64,000 nucleotides of DNA from Leucobacter allii (lineage in GTDB: Bacteria > Actinomycetota > Actinomycetes > Actinomycetales > Microbacteriaceae), in contig NZ_CP095045.1 of NCBI RefSeq assembly GCF_022919155.1, forward strand, positions 1,054,001 through 1,118,000. The letters are read 5' to 3'. Below are positions 7,763 through 18,275 of the stretch, piece after piece. The notes under the pieces are model-generated. The model was not told the DNA's origin and searched no databases. It worked only from the letters and a program-made list of their open reading frames with translations. The first letter of the stretch is position 1, and every line of letters starts with the position of its first letter. Both the position numbers and the translations under genes were made by a program.

Positions 7763-8704
7763 ATGAGACGGGTCGCGGTCGTCGTGCTCGAGGGGGCCAA
7801 GCCCCTCGATGTCGGCATCCCCGCCCAGGTGTTCACGACGCGGGCCAGCATGCCGTACTCGGTCGACGTCTGCGGCGTCCGTCCCGGCGCCATCGCGGGC
7901 GGCGACGGCCTCTCCTATCACGTCGAGCACGGCCTCGAGGCGCTCGAAGCGGCCGACCTCGTCTTCGTGCCCGGATACCGCCACCCCGACCGGGAGCCGC
8001 CGCCTGCGGCGCTCGCGGACGCGCTCCGCGCGGCCCACGCGCGGGGCGCGCGCCTCGCCGCGATCTCGACGGGGGCGTTCGCGCTCGCCGAGACCGGGCT
8101 CCTCGACGGGCTCCGCGCGACGACCCACTGGCACTACTCGCGGATTCTCGCCGAGCGCTACCCGCGGATCCGCGTCGACGAGCGCGTGCTCTTCGTCGAT
8201 GAGGGCTCCGTGCTCACCTCCGCGGGCGCCGCCTCCGGCATCGACCTCTGCCTGCACATCCTCCGCAAGGAGTCGGGGATGGCCGTCGCGAACCACGCGG
8301 CGCGCCGGCTCGTCGCGGCGCCCTACCGCAGCGGGGGTCAGGCGCAGTTCGTGCCGCAGAGCGTGCCGGAGACCCACGGGGAGCGATTCGCGCAGACGCG
8401 CGAATGGGCGCTGCGGCACCTCGGCGATCCGATCGGGATCGCCCGTCTCGCGGAGCACGCCAGGGTGTCGCCGCGCACCTTCTCCCGGCGGTTCCTCGAC
8501 GAAACCGGGTACACGCCCATGCAGTGGGTGATGCGGGCCCGCGTGGATCGCGCCAGGGAGATCCTCGAGGAGACGGATCTCGGCGTCGACGAGATCGCCG
8601 CGACCGTCGGCCTCGGCACCGCCACGAACCTCCGCAGGCACTTCCGCGCGGTGCTCGGGACGACCCCGACGGAGTACCGGAGGGCCTTCTCCGAGGGGTC
8701 CTGA
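7763..8704 (+). CDS. GlxA-type AraC regulator (DJ-1/PfpI domain + HTH)
   Basis: A 313-residue protein. Residues 1-180 form a DJ-1/PfpI-like sensor domain (VAVVVLEGAKPLDVGIPAQVF, then LLDGLRATTHWHY). The C-terminal 110 residues are an AraC double HTH (IARLAEHARVSPRTFSRRF and IAATVGLGTATNLRRHF). In most GlxA regulators the nucleophile-elbow position reads SxCTGAF; here it is AAISTGAF, with serine in place of cysteine, so the domain probably senses a ligand rather than acting catalytically. Nothing nearby identifies the target; gap, 130 bp downstream on the same strand, is not an obvious partner. Confidence 0.88.
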   Translation: MRRVAVVVLEGAKPLDVGIPAQVFTTRASMPYSVDVCGVRPGAIAGGDGLSYHVEHGLEALEAADLVFVPGYRHPDREPPPAALADALRAAHARGARLAAISTGAFALAETGLLDGLRATTHWHYSRILAERYPRIRVDERVLFVDEGSVLTSAGAASGIDLCLHILRKESGMAVANHAARRLVAAPYRSGGQAQFVPQSVPETHGERFAQTREWALRHLGDPIGIARLAEHARVSPRTFSRRFLDETGYTPMQWVMRARVDRAREILEETDLGVDEIAATVGLGTATNLRRHFRAVLGTTPTEYRRAFSEGS

Positions 8705-8777
8705 GCGACACGCCCGAGCGTTGGCAGATTAGGTTCGAACTATGGCATCTGTGCCACTGGTCGCCCCGCTCGGAACG

Positions 8778-8796
8778 GTCCAATCTAGTACTGGAC
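8778..8796. promoter_or_regulatory. Inverted repeat upstream of gap
   Basis: GTCCAATCTAGTACTGGAC has perfect 5-bp outer arms (GTCCA/TGGAC) with two further symmetrical positions around a CTAG core. It ends 37 bp before the gap start codon and could be an operator for a glycolytic regulator. A second small repeat, TGGCA-TCTG-TGCCA, lies at 8743-8756. Neither is a recognised consensus. Confidence 0.35.
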
Positions 8797-8833
8797 AACG
8801 AGTGACCCGGTATCTGAAAGGGAACGCATATTC

Positions 8834-9832
8834 ATGACCGGTCGAGTGGCAATCAACGGCTTCGGACGCATCGGACGCGGGGTGCTGCGCGCGATGCTCG
8901 AGCAGGACAGCGGACTGGAGCTCGTCGCGATCAACGACCTCACGGACGCGGCGACGCTGGCCCACCTGCTTGCACGTGACAGCCTGTACGGCAAGCTCCC
9001 GGAGCCCGTCTCCGTCGACGGCGGCGACCTCATCGTCGGCGAACGCCGCATCAAGATCCTCGCGGAGCGCGACCCCGCGAAGCTCCCCTGGGGGGAGCTC
9101 GGCGTCGACGCCGTGCTCGAGTCGACGGGCTTCTTCACGAAGCGGGAGGACGCCCACAAGCACGTCGAGGCCGGTGCCCGCCGCGTGCTCGTGAGTGCGC
9201 CGGCGAAGGGCGCGGACCTGACCGTCGTGGTCGGCGTGAACGACGGGCTCTACGACCCCGAGCAGCACACGATCCTCTCGAACGCCTCGTGCACGACGAA
9301 CGCCCTCGCCCCCATCGCGCAGGTGCTCGACGAGCTCGCCGGGATCGAGTACGGGTCCATGCTCACCGTGCACGCCTACACGGCCGACCAGCGCCTGCAG
9401 GACGCGCCGCACGCCGACCTGCGCCGTGCCCGTGCCGCCGGCCTGAACATCGTGCCGACCTCGACGGGCGCCGCGACGGCGATCGGGCTCGTGCTGCCGC
9501 AGCTCGACGGCAAGCTCAGCGGGGGCTCCGTGCGGGTGCCGGTGCCCGTCGGATCGATCGTCGAGCTCACGGCCACGGTCTCCCGCGAGGTCACGAGGGA
9601 CGAGGTGCTCGCGGCCTATCGCGCCGCCGCCGCCGGGCCGCTCGCCGGGGTGCTCGAGTACTCGGAGGAGCCGCTGGTCTCCTCCGATATCGTCGGCGAC
9701 CCGCACTCCTCGGTGTTCGACTCCGAACTCACCCACGTGGACGGCAGGCACGTCAAGGTGACCGCCTGGTACGACAACGAGTGGGGCTTCTCCAACCGCG
9801 CGGTGCAGGTGCTCACGAAGCTCGCCGCCTGA
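8834..9832 (+). CDS. gap: Type I glyceraldehyde-3-phosphate dehydrogenase
   Basis: A 332-residue cytosolic enzyme of normal length. It oxidises glyceraldehyde-3-phosphate to 1,3-bisphosphoglycerate with NAD+ and phosphate. The nucleotide fold is INGFGRIGRGVLRA, and Asp35 after the second strand (AINDLTD) favours NAD over NADP. The catalytic Cys153 lies in SNASCTTNALAP and the activating His180 in LTVHAYTADQ. The C-terminus WYDNEWGFSNRAVQ is classical. It stands alone, not in a gap-pgk-tpi operon. A short AAAGGGA sequence 12 nt upstream may be the ribosome-binding site. Two GC-rich hairpins follow the gene. Confidence 0.97.
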   Translation: MTGRVAINGFGRIGRGVLRAMLEQDSGLELVAINDLTDAATLAHLLARDSLYGKLPEPVSVDGGDLIVGERRIKILAERDPAKLPWGELGVDAVLESTGFFTKREDAHKHVEAGARRVLVSAPAKGADLTVVVGVNDGLYDPEQHTILSNASCTTNALAPIAQVLDELAGIEYGSMLTVHAYTADQRLQDAPHADLRRARAAGLNIVPTSTGAATAIGLVLPQLDGKLSGGSVRVPVPVGSIVELTATVSREVTRDEVLAAYRAAAAGPLAGVLEYSEEPLVSSDIVGDPHSSVFDSELTHVDGRHVKVTAWYDNEWGFSNRAVQVLTKLAA

Positions 9833-9837
9833 GCGCA

Positions 9838-9856
9838 GCCGGAGCGGTGCTCCGGC
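9838..9856 (+). terminator. gap: Hairpin after gap
   Basis: An 8-bp perfect stem (GCCGGAGC/GCTCCGGC) with a 3-nt loop starts 6 bp after the gap stop codon. There is no T tract, as is common in high-GC actinobacteria. Confidence 0.5.
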
Positions 9857-9908
9857 CTCCAGACCGCAGTCGATCGCGCGAGTGGCCCGCTCGTGCGGAC
9901 GGCTGTCC

Positions 9909-9940
9909 GATGCCCCGTCCCGATCCCGGGGCGGGGCATC
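9909..9940. terminator. Bidirectional terminator between gap and the DUF3054 gene
   Basis: A 9-bp perfect stem, GATGCCCCG/CGGGGCATC, encloses a GC-rich 14-nt loop and lies between two convergent genes, 9 bp from the end of the DUF3054 gene. Confidence 0.6.
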
Positions 9941-9949
9941 CCCCTTGTG

Positions 9950-10378
9950 CTACCGGGTGCGCTCGGCGCGCGCGGGAAGGCGCCGCAGCAGCGCGGCGAT
10001 CAGGCGCCAGCCGACCAGGAAGGCGCCGAGCGCGACGGCGGTGACGACGACGAAGGGCAGCGCGAGTCCGCCGCCGCCGAGACCCCGCAGAGCGAGCCCG
10101 AGCGCCACGGTGCCGAGCCAGACGGGCAGGCCCGAGCGCAGCGGCGCGAGCGGGCGCCGGAAGACGGCCGCCGCGATCCAGACGACCGTGAGGGCTGCGA
10201 GGAACGGCCAGGCCGTGCCGAACAGGCCGCCCAGCGTGGCCTCGCGCGCATGCTCGCTCCGGCCGAGCCAGGCGAACAGCACGACGAGCGTGGCGTCGAG
10301 GACGAGCGCCCCGACGATGCTCCCCGTCCCCGCGGCGCGCCGCCCGGCCTGGGCGACCGCGGTGGTCGCGCCGCTCAC
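9950..10378 (-). CDS. DUF3054 domain membrane protein
   Basis: A 142-residue protein with four predicted transmembrane helices (SIVGALVLDATLVVLFAWLG, WPFLAALTVVWIAAAVF, VWLGTVALGLALRGL and LPFVVVTAVALGAFLVGW), the layout of DUF3054 proteins. The start is GTG, whose last two bases plus the next base form the TGA stop of hisN (GTGA overlap), so translation is probably coupled. No function is known for the family; the pairing with hisN may be incidental. Confidence 0.78.
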   Translation of the reverse strand: MSGATTAVAQAGRRAAGTGSIVGALVLDATLVVLFAWLGRSEHAREATLGGLFGTAWPFLAALTVVWIAAAVFRRPLAPLRSGLPVWLGTVALGLALRGLGGGGLALPFVVVTAVALGAFLVGWRLIAALLRRLPARAERTR

Positions 10379-11178
10379 GCGCGCGCCCCGTCGATGAGCG
10401 CGACCACCGCGTCGTGCAGCGCCCCGTTCGTCGCGAGGGAGCTGCCGTTCCAGGCGCTCGCGTTGCCGGCGATGTCGGTGAAGCGACCGCCGGCCTCTCG
10501 CACGATGGGGACGAGCGCGGCGAGGTCGTAGGGCTTCACATCGAACTCCGCGACGATGTCGACGAGCCCCTCGGCGAGCAGCATGTACGACCACATGTCC
10601 CCGTAGGCGCGGTCCCGCCACACCGACCGGGCGAGGGCGATCAGGGGCTGCAGATAGCCGGCGAGATCCCACTGCTCGATGCTCTGGAAGCTCAGCGAGG
10701 CGTGCTCGAGCTCGCGCACGCCGGAGACGCGCAGGCGTCGCACGGCCTCGCCCGCGGTCCGGCTCCACGCCCCGCCGCCCGTCTCGGCCCACCAGCGCGC
10801 CCCGAAGGCCGGGGCCGAGACGACGCCGACGGTCGGCGAGCCGGCGATCTCGAGGGCGATGAGCGTCCCCCAGTTGGGCACGCCGCGGAGGAAGTTCGAG
10901 GTGCCGTCGATGGGATCGATGATCCACCTCCGGTCCCCGCGCTCGGCGCGGCCGGACTCCTCGCCGAAGAAGCTGTCGCCGGGACGCTCCGACTCGATCC
11001 GCGCCCGCAGCGCCTCCTCCACCGCCCGATCGGCATCGGTGACGAAGGTGCGGTCGGGCTTCGTCTCCACGGCGAGGTCGGCGGCGCGGAACCGGGGGAG
11101 CGAGATCGCATCCGCGAGCTCCGCGAGCTCGAGGGCGAACGCGAGATCCGCGGAGGGGGCGGGGGGCGTGTCGGTCAT
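10375..11178 (-). CDS. hisN: Histidinol-phosphatase (inositol monophosphatase family)
   Basis: A 267-residue Mg2+-dependent phosphatase. The metal-binding motifs are visible: the acidic pair in FFGEESG (Glu73, Glu74), DPIDGTSNF (Asp88, Asp91) and, near the C-terminus, KPYDLAALVPIVREAGG. Length and the RGVPNWGTLIALE segment fit the HisN type used by actinobacteria for the histidinol-phosphate step of histidine synthesis, rather than inositol phosphatases. A GAAGGACG ribosome-binding site precedes the ATG, and the stop overlaps the next gene. HisN versus another IMPase substrate is a family-level inference. Confidence 0.82.
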   Translation of the reverse strand: MTDTPPAPSADLAFALELAELADAISLPRFRAADLAVETKPDRTFVTDADRAVEEALRARIESERPGDSFFGEESGRAERGDRRWIIDPIDGTSNFLRGVPNWGTLIALEIAGSPTVGVVSAPAFGARWWAETGGGAWSRTAGEAVRRLRVSGVRELEHASLSFQSIEQWDLAGYLQPLIALARSVWRDRAYGDMWSYMLLAEGLVDIVAEFDVKPYDLAALVPIVREAGGRFTDIAGNASAWNGSSLATNGALHDAVVALIDGARA

Positions 11179-11237
11179 GGGCGTCCTTCGCGAATGTGGC
11201 GTGAACTGGGGGTGAATCGATTCCGGAACAACGACAA

Positions 11238-11266
11238 AGGCCCGAGATCGTGATGATCTCGGGCCT
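11238..11266 (-). terminator. Intrinsic terminator of tRNA-Lys
   Basis: A perfect 12-bp stem (AGGCCCGAGATC/GATCTCGGGCCT) with a 5-nt loop begins 7 bp past the tRNA 3' end. On the minus strand it is followed by TTTGTCGTTGTT, a weak T-rich tract. Confidence 0.85.
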
Positions 11267-11272
11267 GAACCG

Positions 11273-11345
<73 letters not shown>

Positions 11346-11388
11346 ATTCCGCCGCCCGGGAGGCCATCCTCGCCGTGCAACAGAGAAA

Positions 11389-11417
11389 ACTCTAGCACGG
11401 CCGCGAGGCGCTCCCAA
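11389..11417 (-). promoter_or_regulatory. Promoter of tRNA-Lys
   Basis: On the minus strand, TTGGGA (11417-11412) and TAGAGT (11394-11389) are separated by exactly 17 bp. This is one of the few sigma70-type pairs in the window with both hexamers recognisable. Transcription would start about 37 nt before the mature tRNA. Confidence 0.65.
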
Positions 11418-11475
11418 ATCCGAGGCGGCGGCGCACGGATTCCGCGCGTGTCACGTCGCGCGGTCGGACCGCGCG

Positions 11476-11688
11476 CTACTTCCGCGCTTTGCGCGCCGAG
11501 TCGAAGTCGTCGTCCTGCTCCTGCATCGCGACGCTCGCGACGGCGAGGGCGAGGCCCGCGAGCCAGACGCCCCAGACGAGGAGGCGGCGCCAGTCCCTCC
11601 GCATGCCGGCGGTCCGCTTGGCGGTCGACGCGGCGCCCAGCGCCGCGCCGAGGACTCCCGGGTTCGTGACGTACTTGCCGATCGACAT
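11476..11688 (-). CDS. Small single-pass membrane protein, unknown function
   Basis: A 70-residue protein beginning MSIGKYVTNPGVLGAALGAA, preceded by a strong GGAGGAG ribosome-binding site. One transmembrane helix (LLVWGVWLAGLALAVASVAM) is followed by an acidic then basic tail (QEQDDDFDSARKARK). No family is recognised. Codon use matches its neighbours, and the ribosome-binding site argues for a real gene. Confidence 0.65.
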   Translation of the reverse strand: MSIGKYVTNPGVLGAALGAASTAKRTAGMRRDWRRLLVWGVWLAGLALAVASVAMQEQDDDFDSARKARK

Positions 11689-11845
11689 GCTCGCTCCTCC
11701 GCCGCTCGTCCGTCTGGTGCCGACGGCCTCCAGCCTAGCGTCCGCGCCGCCCCGCGTGCGATATCCTGGCAGCGCGACCCCGCATCCCGCGGGGCGCGAC
11801 GTGCCAGCGGCACGCAGACGTCGACACCGTGAAGGAGTGCCCAGG

Positions 11846-12085
11846 ATGGCGAAGCAGGAGACCGGGAACCTGTTCGAGGAGAGCTCGCAGGGCGCGGTGG
11901 GCGCGGTGACCGCCGTCGTCTTCATCCTCTCGATGGTGCTCGCGTTCGGCGGCTTCGTCCTCATGAGCTACGGCGTCAACCCCGAGCTCGGCGCCGCGGA
12001 GGTTTGGACGTTCGCCGCGGGCCTCGCCGCGACGATCCTCGGCTTCGTGATCCCCTTCACCTGGCTCCCCGCGATCGGCAAGTAG
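11846..12085 (+). CDS. Small two-helix membrane protein, unknown function
   Basis: A 79-residue protein (MAKQETGNLFEESSQG start) with a GAAGGAG ribosome-binding site 8 nt upstream. Two transmembrane helices are evident: AVTAVVFILSMVLAFGGFVLMSYG and VWTFAAGLAATILGFVIPF. The C-terminus WLPAIGK is short and cytoplasmic. No family is recognised. It lies 61 bp before ilvD, which has its own promoter. Confidence 0.65.
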   Translation: MAKQETGNLFEESSQGAVGAVTAVVFILSMVLAFGGFVLMSYGVNPELGAAEVWTFAAGLAATILGFVIPFTWLPAIGK

Positions 12086-12134
12086 CGCCGGGGCCGGGGC
12101 CGCGCCGCGGCCCCTCCGGGCATGCCGCAGGGCA

Positions 12135-12140
12135 TAGACT
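12135..12140 (+). promoter_or_regulatory. ilvD: -10 hexamer TAGACT, leaderless promoter of ilvD
   Basis: TAGACT is followed by 6 nt and the ATG at 12147. An in-frame GTG two codons earlier lies where transcription would start and is less likely to be used. No ribosome-binding site is present. Confidence 0.6.
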
Positions 12141-12146
12141 GTGCGC

Positions 12147-13841
12147 ATGGCAGAGATCGATATGAAGCCGCGCAGTCGCGACGTCACCGACGGGATCGAG
12201 AAGGCCGCCGCCCGGGGCATGCTCCGAGCGGTCGGCATGGGGGATGAGGACTGGGACAAGCCCCAGATCGGCATCGCGAGCTCCTGGAACGAGATCACCC
12301 CGTGCAACCTGAGCCTCGACCGGCTCGCGCAGGGCGCGAAGGAGGGCGTGCACTCCGGGGGCGGCTACCCGCTCCAGTTCGGCACGGTCTCGGTCTCCGA
12401 CGGCATCTCGATGGGCCACGAGGGCATGCACTTCTCCCTCGTCTCGCGCGAGGTCATCGCGGACTCCGTCGAGACCGTGATGATGGCCGAGCGCCTCGAC
12501 GGCTCGGTGCTGCTGGCCGGCTGCGACAAGTCCCTGCCCGGCATGCTCATGGCCGCGGCCCGCCTCGACCTCGCCTCCGTCTTCCTGTACGCCGGGTCGA
12601 TCGCGCCGGGCTGGGTGAAGCTCACCGACGGCACTGAGAAGGAAGTCACCATCATCGACGCCTTCGAAGCGGTCGGGGCGTGCAAGGCCGGCACCATGAG
12701 CGAGGAGGACCTCAAGCGCATCGAGTGCGCCATCGCCCCGGGCGAGGGCGCCTGCGGCGGCATGTACACGGCCAACACCATGGCCTCGATCGCCGAGGCG
12801 CTCGGCATGAGCCTGCCGGGCTCCGCGGCGCCGCCGAGCGCCGACCGCCGACGCGATTACTACGCGCACCGCTCCGGCGAAGCGGTGGTGAACATGCTGC
12901 GCCTCGGCATCACGGCGCGCGACATCCTCACCAAGAAGGCGTTCGAGAACGCGATCACGCTGCTCATGGCGTACGGCGGATCCACGAACGCGGTGCTGCA
13001 CCTCCTCGCGATCGCCCGCGAGGCCGAGGTGGATCTCACGCTCGAGGACTTCAACCGCATCGGCGCGAAGGTGCCCCACCTCGCCGACATGAAGCCCTTC
13101 GGCAAGTACGTCATGGCCGACATCGATCGCCAGGGCGGCGTGCCCGTCGTGCTCAAGGCCCTGCTCGACGCCGGGCTGCTGCACGGCGACGCGCTCACGG
13201 TCACCGGCAAGACCATGGCCGAGAACCTCGCCGAGCTGAACCCCGATCCGCTCGACGGCGAGGTCGTGCATCAGCTCGACGATCCGATCCACGAGACGGG
13301 CGGCCTCACCATCCTGCACGGCACGCTCGCCCCCGAGGGCGCCGTCGTGAAGACCGCGGGCTTCGACGCCGACGTCTTCGAGGGGCCCGCCCGGGTGTTC
13401 GAGCGCGAGCGCGCGGCGATGGACGCCCTCACCGAGGGCAAGATCGGCAAGGGCGACATCGTCGTCATCCGCTACGAGGGTCCGAAGGGCGGGCCCGGCA
13501 TGCGCGAGATGCTCGCGATCACCGGCGCCATCAAGGGCGCGGGGCTCGGGAAAGATGTACTACTATTGACGGACGGACGATTCTCGGGCGGCACAACCGG
13601 CCTCTGCATCGGCCATATTGCACCTGAGGCGACGGACGGCGGTCCGGTCGCACTGGTTCGCGACGGAGACCTGATTCGGGTCGATATCGCCGCACGAACG
13701 CTCGATCTGCTGGTAGAACCCGCTGAGCTCGAGGCCCGACGAGACACCTGGGCCCCGCTTCCCCCGCGGTACACGCGCGGCGTCCTCGCGAAGTACGCGA
13801 AACTCGTGGGCTCGGCCTCCGAAGGCGCCGTCACCGGCTAG
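12147..13841 (+). CDS. ilvD: Dihydroxy-acid dehydratase
   Basis: A 564-residue Fe-S enzyme that dehydrates 2,3-dihydroxy acids to 2-keto acids in isoleucine, valine and pantothenate synthesis. Cluster cysteines are visible in NEITPCN (about 53), [11 protein letters not shown] (about 127) and [14 protein letters not shown] (about 202). The C-terminal [20 protein letters not shown] segment is typical. It heads the ilv cluster and is separated from ilvB by 75 bp. Oddly, roughly 13552-13735 is rich in codons rare in its neighbours (GTA, CTA, TTG, ATT, CGA) although the protein sequence there is conserved. Confidence 0.97.
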   Translation: MAEIDMKPRSRDVTDGIEKAAARGMLRAVGMGDEDWDKPQIGIASSWNEITPCNLSLDRLAQGAKEGVHSGGGYPLQFGTVSVSDGISMGHEGMHFSLVSREVIADSVETVMMAERLDGSVLLAGCDKSLPGMLMAAARLDLASVFLYAGSIAPGWVKLTDGTEKEVTIIDAFEAVGACKAGTMSEEDLKRIECAIAPGEGACGGMYTANTMASIAEALGMSLPGSAAPPSADRRRDYYAHRSGEAVVNMLRLGITARDILTKKAFENAITLLMAYGGSTNAVLHLLAIAREAEVDLTLEDFNRIGAKVPHLADMKPFGKYVMADIDRQGGVPVVLKALLDAGLLHGDALTVTGKTMAENLAELNPDPLDGEVVHQLDDPIHETGGLTILHGTLAPEGAVVKTAGFDADVFEGPARVFERERAAMDALTEGKIGKGDIVVIRYEGPKGGPGMREMLAITGAIKGAGLGKDVLLLTDGRFSGGTTGLCIGHIAPEATDGGPVALVRDGDLIRVDIAARTLDLLVEPAELEARRDTWAPLPPRYTRGVLAKYAKLVGSASEGAVTG

Positions 13842-13896
13842 CACGTCGACCCGCGCGCCCCGCGCGCCGGCTCGGCCCGTGGACCGCGACTCCATC

Positions 13897-13902
13897 TACG
13901 AT
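13897..13902 (+). promoter_or_regulatory. Candidate -10 (TACGAT) for ilvB
   Basis: TACGAT lies 14 nt before the ilvB ATG and fits the TANNNT pattern. The short leader would hold only a weak GAAAG ribosome-binding site. No attenuator or leader peptide is evident, because there is no room for one. Confidence 0.35.
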
Positions 13903-13916
13903 CACGAAAGCTTGAC

Positions 13917-15713
13917 ATGACCTCGGATTCGAGTGCAATCCCCTCACCCTCCGCGTCCACGCGCGGCGAACGGATGACCGGCGCGCAAGCGGTCATCCGC
14001 AGCCTCGAGGCGCTCGGCGTCAGCGACGTCTTCGGCCTGCCCGGCGGCGCGGTGCTTCCCCTGTACGACGCGCTCATGGACGCCGACACCCTGCGCCACG
14101 TGCTCGTGCGCCACGAGCAGGGCGGCGGCCACGCGGCCGAGGGCTTCGCCGCGGCCTCCGGAGAGGTCGGCGTCTGCATCGCCACCTCAGGCCCCGGCGC
14201 GACGAACCTCGTCACCGCGATCGCCGACGCCTACATGGACTCGGTGCCGCTGCTCGCGATCACCGGGCAGGTGTTCTCGCACCTCATGGGGACGGACGCC
14301 TTCCAGGAGGCGGACATCGTCGGGATCACGATGCCGATCACCAAGCACTCCTTCCAGGTGCTCCGCGCGGAGGACGTGCCGGGGGCGATCGCGGCCGCGT
14401 ACCACCTCGCCTCGACCGGTCGGCCCGGCCCGGTGCTCGTCGACATCACGAAGGACGCGCAGGAGGACGAGTTCGACTTCGTCTGGGATCCGCGCGTCGA
14501 GCTCGCGGGCTACCGACCGATCACGAAGGCGAACAGCAAGCAGATCCAGGCCGCGGCCGATCTCATCGCCGAGGCGAAGCGCCCCGTGTTCTACGTCGGC
14601 GGCGGCGTCGTGCGCGCCGGAGCGGCGGCGGAGCTGCGGCAGCTCGTCGAGCTCGTCGGCGCGCCCGTCGTGACGACGCTCATGGCGCGCGGCGTCTTCC
14701 CCGACTCGCACCGCCAGCATCTCGGCATGCCAGGCATGCACGGCACGGTGCCCGCCGTGCTCGCGCTGCAGGAGGCCGATCTGCTCATCACGCTCGGCGC
14801 CCGATTCGACGATCGGGTGACGGGCAAGGCGGCGCTCTTCGCCCCCGAGGCGAAGGTGATCCACGCCGACATCGACCCGGCCGAGATCGGCAAGATCCGG
14901 GCGGCGGACGTGCCGATCGTCGGCGACGCCGCCGAGGTGATCGCCGACCTCTTCGCCGCCGTCTCCACCGCCAAGGTGAGCCGCGAGTGCGCGAACCTCG
15001 GCGAGTGGTGGCAGCGCCTCGACGCGCTGCGCGCGAAGTTCCCGCTCGGATACCAGGAGACGAGCGACGGGCTGCTCTCGCCCCAGCACGTCATCCAGCG
15101 GATCGGCGAGCTGACGGGGCCGGAGGGGGTGTACGCCGCCGGCGTCGGCCAGCACCAGATGTGGGCCGCCCAGTTCATCGGGTACGAGCGGCCGAACGCG
15201 TGGCTGAACTCTGGCGGGGCCGGCACCATGGGCTACGCCGTGCCCGCCGCCATGGGGGCGAAGGTCGCCGAGCCCGAGCGCGTCGTGTGGGCGATCGACG
15301 GCGACGGCTGCTTCCAGATGACGAACCAGGAGCTCGCCACCTGCGTGGTGAACGACATCCCGATCAAGGTCGCGGTGATCAACAACTCCTCGCTCGGCAT
15401 GGTGCGGCAGTGGCAGACCCTCATCTACGACGGCCGCTACTCGAACACCGAGCTCAACACGGGCCACGGCTCGCAGCGCGTGCCCGACTTCGTCAAGCTC
15501 GGGGAGGCCTACGGCTGCCTCGCGATCCGCGTGGAGCGGGAGGATCAGGTCGACGACGCGATCCGGCTCGCGCTCGAGACCAACGACCGCCCCGTCGTGA
15601 TCGACTTCGTCGTGAGCGCCGACGCCATGGTGTGGCCGATGGTCCGCCAGGGCACTTCGAACAGCGACGTCCAGTACGCACTCGATCACAGCCCCGAATG
15701 GGAGGGGGAGTAA
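13917..15713 (+). CDS. ilvB: Acetolactate synthase large subunit
   Basis: A 598-residue TPP enzyme condensing pyruvate with pyruvate or 2-ketobutyrate, the first common step of branched-chain amino acid synthesis. The catalytic Glu67 is in [14 protein letters not shown], where many homologues have GAGH. The central FAD-binding domain follows, and the TPP/Mg motif begins at about 461 ([15 protein letters not shown], ending in NN). About 19 extra N-terminal Ser/Pro-rich residues precede the conserved [15 protein letters not shown] 13974 would give the shorter form. It is followed 2 bp later by ilvN, the regulatory subunit. Confidence 0.96.
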   Translation: MTSDSSAIPSPSASTRGERMTGAQAVIRSLEALGVSDVFGLPGGAVLPLYDALMDADTLRHVLVRHEQGGGHAAEGFAAASGEVGVCIATSGPGATNLVTAIADAYMDSVPLLAITGQVFSHLMGTDAFQEADIVGITMPITKHSFQVLRAEDVPGAIAAAYHLASTGRPGPVLVDITKDAQEDEFDFVWDPRVELAGYRPITKANSKQIQAAADLIAEAKRPVFYVGGGVVRAGAAAELRQLVELVGAPVVTTLMARGVFPDSHRQHLGMPGMHGTVPAVLALQEADLLITLGARFDDRVTGKAALFAPEAKVIHADIDPAEIGKIRAADVPIVGDAAEVIADLFAAVSTAKVSRECANLGEWWQRLDALRAKFPLGYQETSDGLLSPQHVIQRIGELTGPEGVYAAGVGQHQMWAAQFIGYERPNAWLNSGGAGTMGYAVPAAMGAKVAEPERVVWAIDGDGCFQMTNQELATCVVNDIPIKVAVINNSSLGMVRQWQTLIYDGRYSNTELNTGHGSQRVPDFVKLGEAYGCLAIRVEREDQVDDAIRLALETNDRPVVIDFVVSADAMVWPMVRQGTSNSDVQYALDHSPEWEGE

Positions 15714-15715
15714 CC

Positions 15716-17339
<1,624 letters not shown>

Positions 17340-17354
17340 TCGACTGCGCGAGAC

Positions 17355-17390
17355 GAGGCCCCGGGGATCCGCACGGATCCCCGGGGCCTC
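17355..17390. terminator. Strong terminator after ilvC
   Basis: A perfect 16-bp stem (GAGGCCCCGGGGATCC and its complement) with a 4-nt loop starts 15 bp after the ilvC stop. It lies between convergent genes and may work in both directions. Confidence 0.85.
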
Positions 17391-17450
17391 GGTCGTGCGG
17401 TGCGGCCTCCGGGCGCGGGCCCGGCGGTCCGCCGCGCGGCCGTGCGGCGT

Positions 17451-18275
17451 TCAGCGGTCCGCGCTGCGGGGGAATCGCCAGGCGATGAGGACCGCCGACA
17501 CGGCGATGATCCCGAGGCACCAGGCGAGCGCCGCGAGGCCGTGCGGTGCTCCCGCGCCGGTGAGGGCCCAGCGGATGGTGTCCACGAGCGGACCGACCGG
17601 CTGGTGCTCGGCGAAGCCCCTGAGCCACACGGGCATCGTGTCGACGGGCACGAACGCGCTCGAGAGGTAGGGCAGGAACAGCAGCGCGAACCCGTACCCG
17701 TTGGCGGTCTCGGGGCTCGAGGCGACCATGCCGACGAAGGCGAAGAGCGCCGTGATGGCGAGGATCCAGAGCGCCACGAGCCCGAGAGCCGCGCCCCAGC
17801 CCGCGAGCCCCGCGCTCGGGCGGAAGCCGAGCGCGAAGGCCGCTCCGATGACGATCGCCGTGGCCAGCAGGTTCCTGATGAGGCTGGCGACGATGTGCCC
17901 GACCAGCACGGTCGGCACGCTGACGGGCATGGTGCGGAAGCGGCGCATGGCCCCGAGCGTGAAGTCGCGGTTCACCGCGACCGCGACCGAGGAGGCGCCG
18001 AAGCCGGCGCAGACCAGGATCACTCCGGGGACCACGAAGTCGATGTACCCCTGCGGTTTGATGGCGCCGCCGAAGATCAGCGTGAAGACGAGCATGAGGA
18101 GCACGGGCAGGGCGATGGCCATGATGAGGCCCTCGCCGTCGCGCAGGCTGTGGAGGAGGCTGCGGCGGATGAAGACGCCGCTCGAGCGGAGCGGGCCGGC
18201 GCCGCGGTGGTCGGCGGCCGCCCGGTGGGCGGATCCGTCCGTCGCGGTCGGGGCGGAGCGGCGGGGTGCGGTCAT
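17451..18275 (-). CDS. ABC-2 type transporter permease (DrrB-like)
   Basis: A 274-residue membrane protein with about six helices, among them ALPVLLMLVFTLIFGGAI, GVILVCAGFGASSVAVAV, NLLATAIVIGAAFALGF and LWILAITALFAFVGMVASS. The ETANGYGFALLFLPYLSSAFVPVDTMP segment is the ABC2 signature of DrrB exporters. The first 35 residues are a disordered cytoplasmic tail. Its ATG overlaps the stop of the ATPase gene (ATGA), so the two subunits are co-translated. Together they should export a hydrophobic compound, probably a drug; the substrate is unknown. Confidence 0.88.
   Translation of the reverse strand: MTAPRRSAPTATDGSAHRAAADHRGAGPLRSSGVFIRRSLLHSLRDGEGLIMAIALPVLLMLVFTLIFGGAIKPQGYIDFVVPGVILVCAGFGASSVAVAVNRDFTLGAMRRFRTMPVSVPTVLVGHIVASLIRNLLATAIVIGAAFALGFRPSAGLAGWGAALGLVALWILAITALFAFVGMVASSPETANGYGFALLFLPYLSSAFVPVDTMPVWLRGFAEHQPVGPLVDTIRWALTGAGAPHGLAALAWCLGIIAVSAVLIAWRFPRSADR

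Noticed and set aside
12141..12143. GTG as the ilvD start codon
   Set aside because: The conserved protein begins at ATG 12147, which also has the 6-nt spacing from the -10 seen in other leaderless genes.
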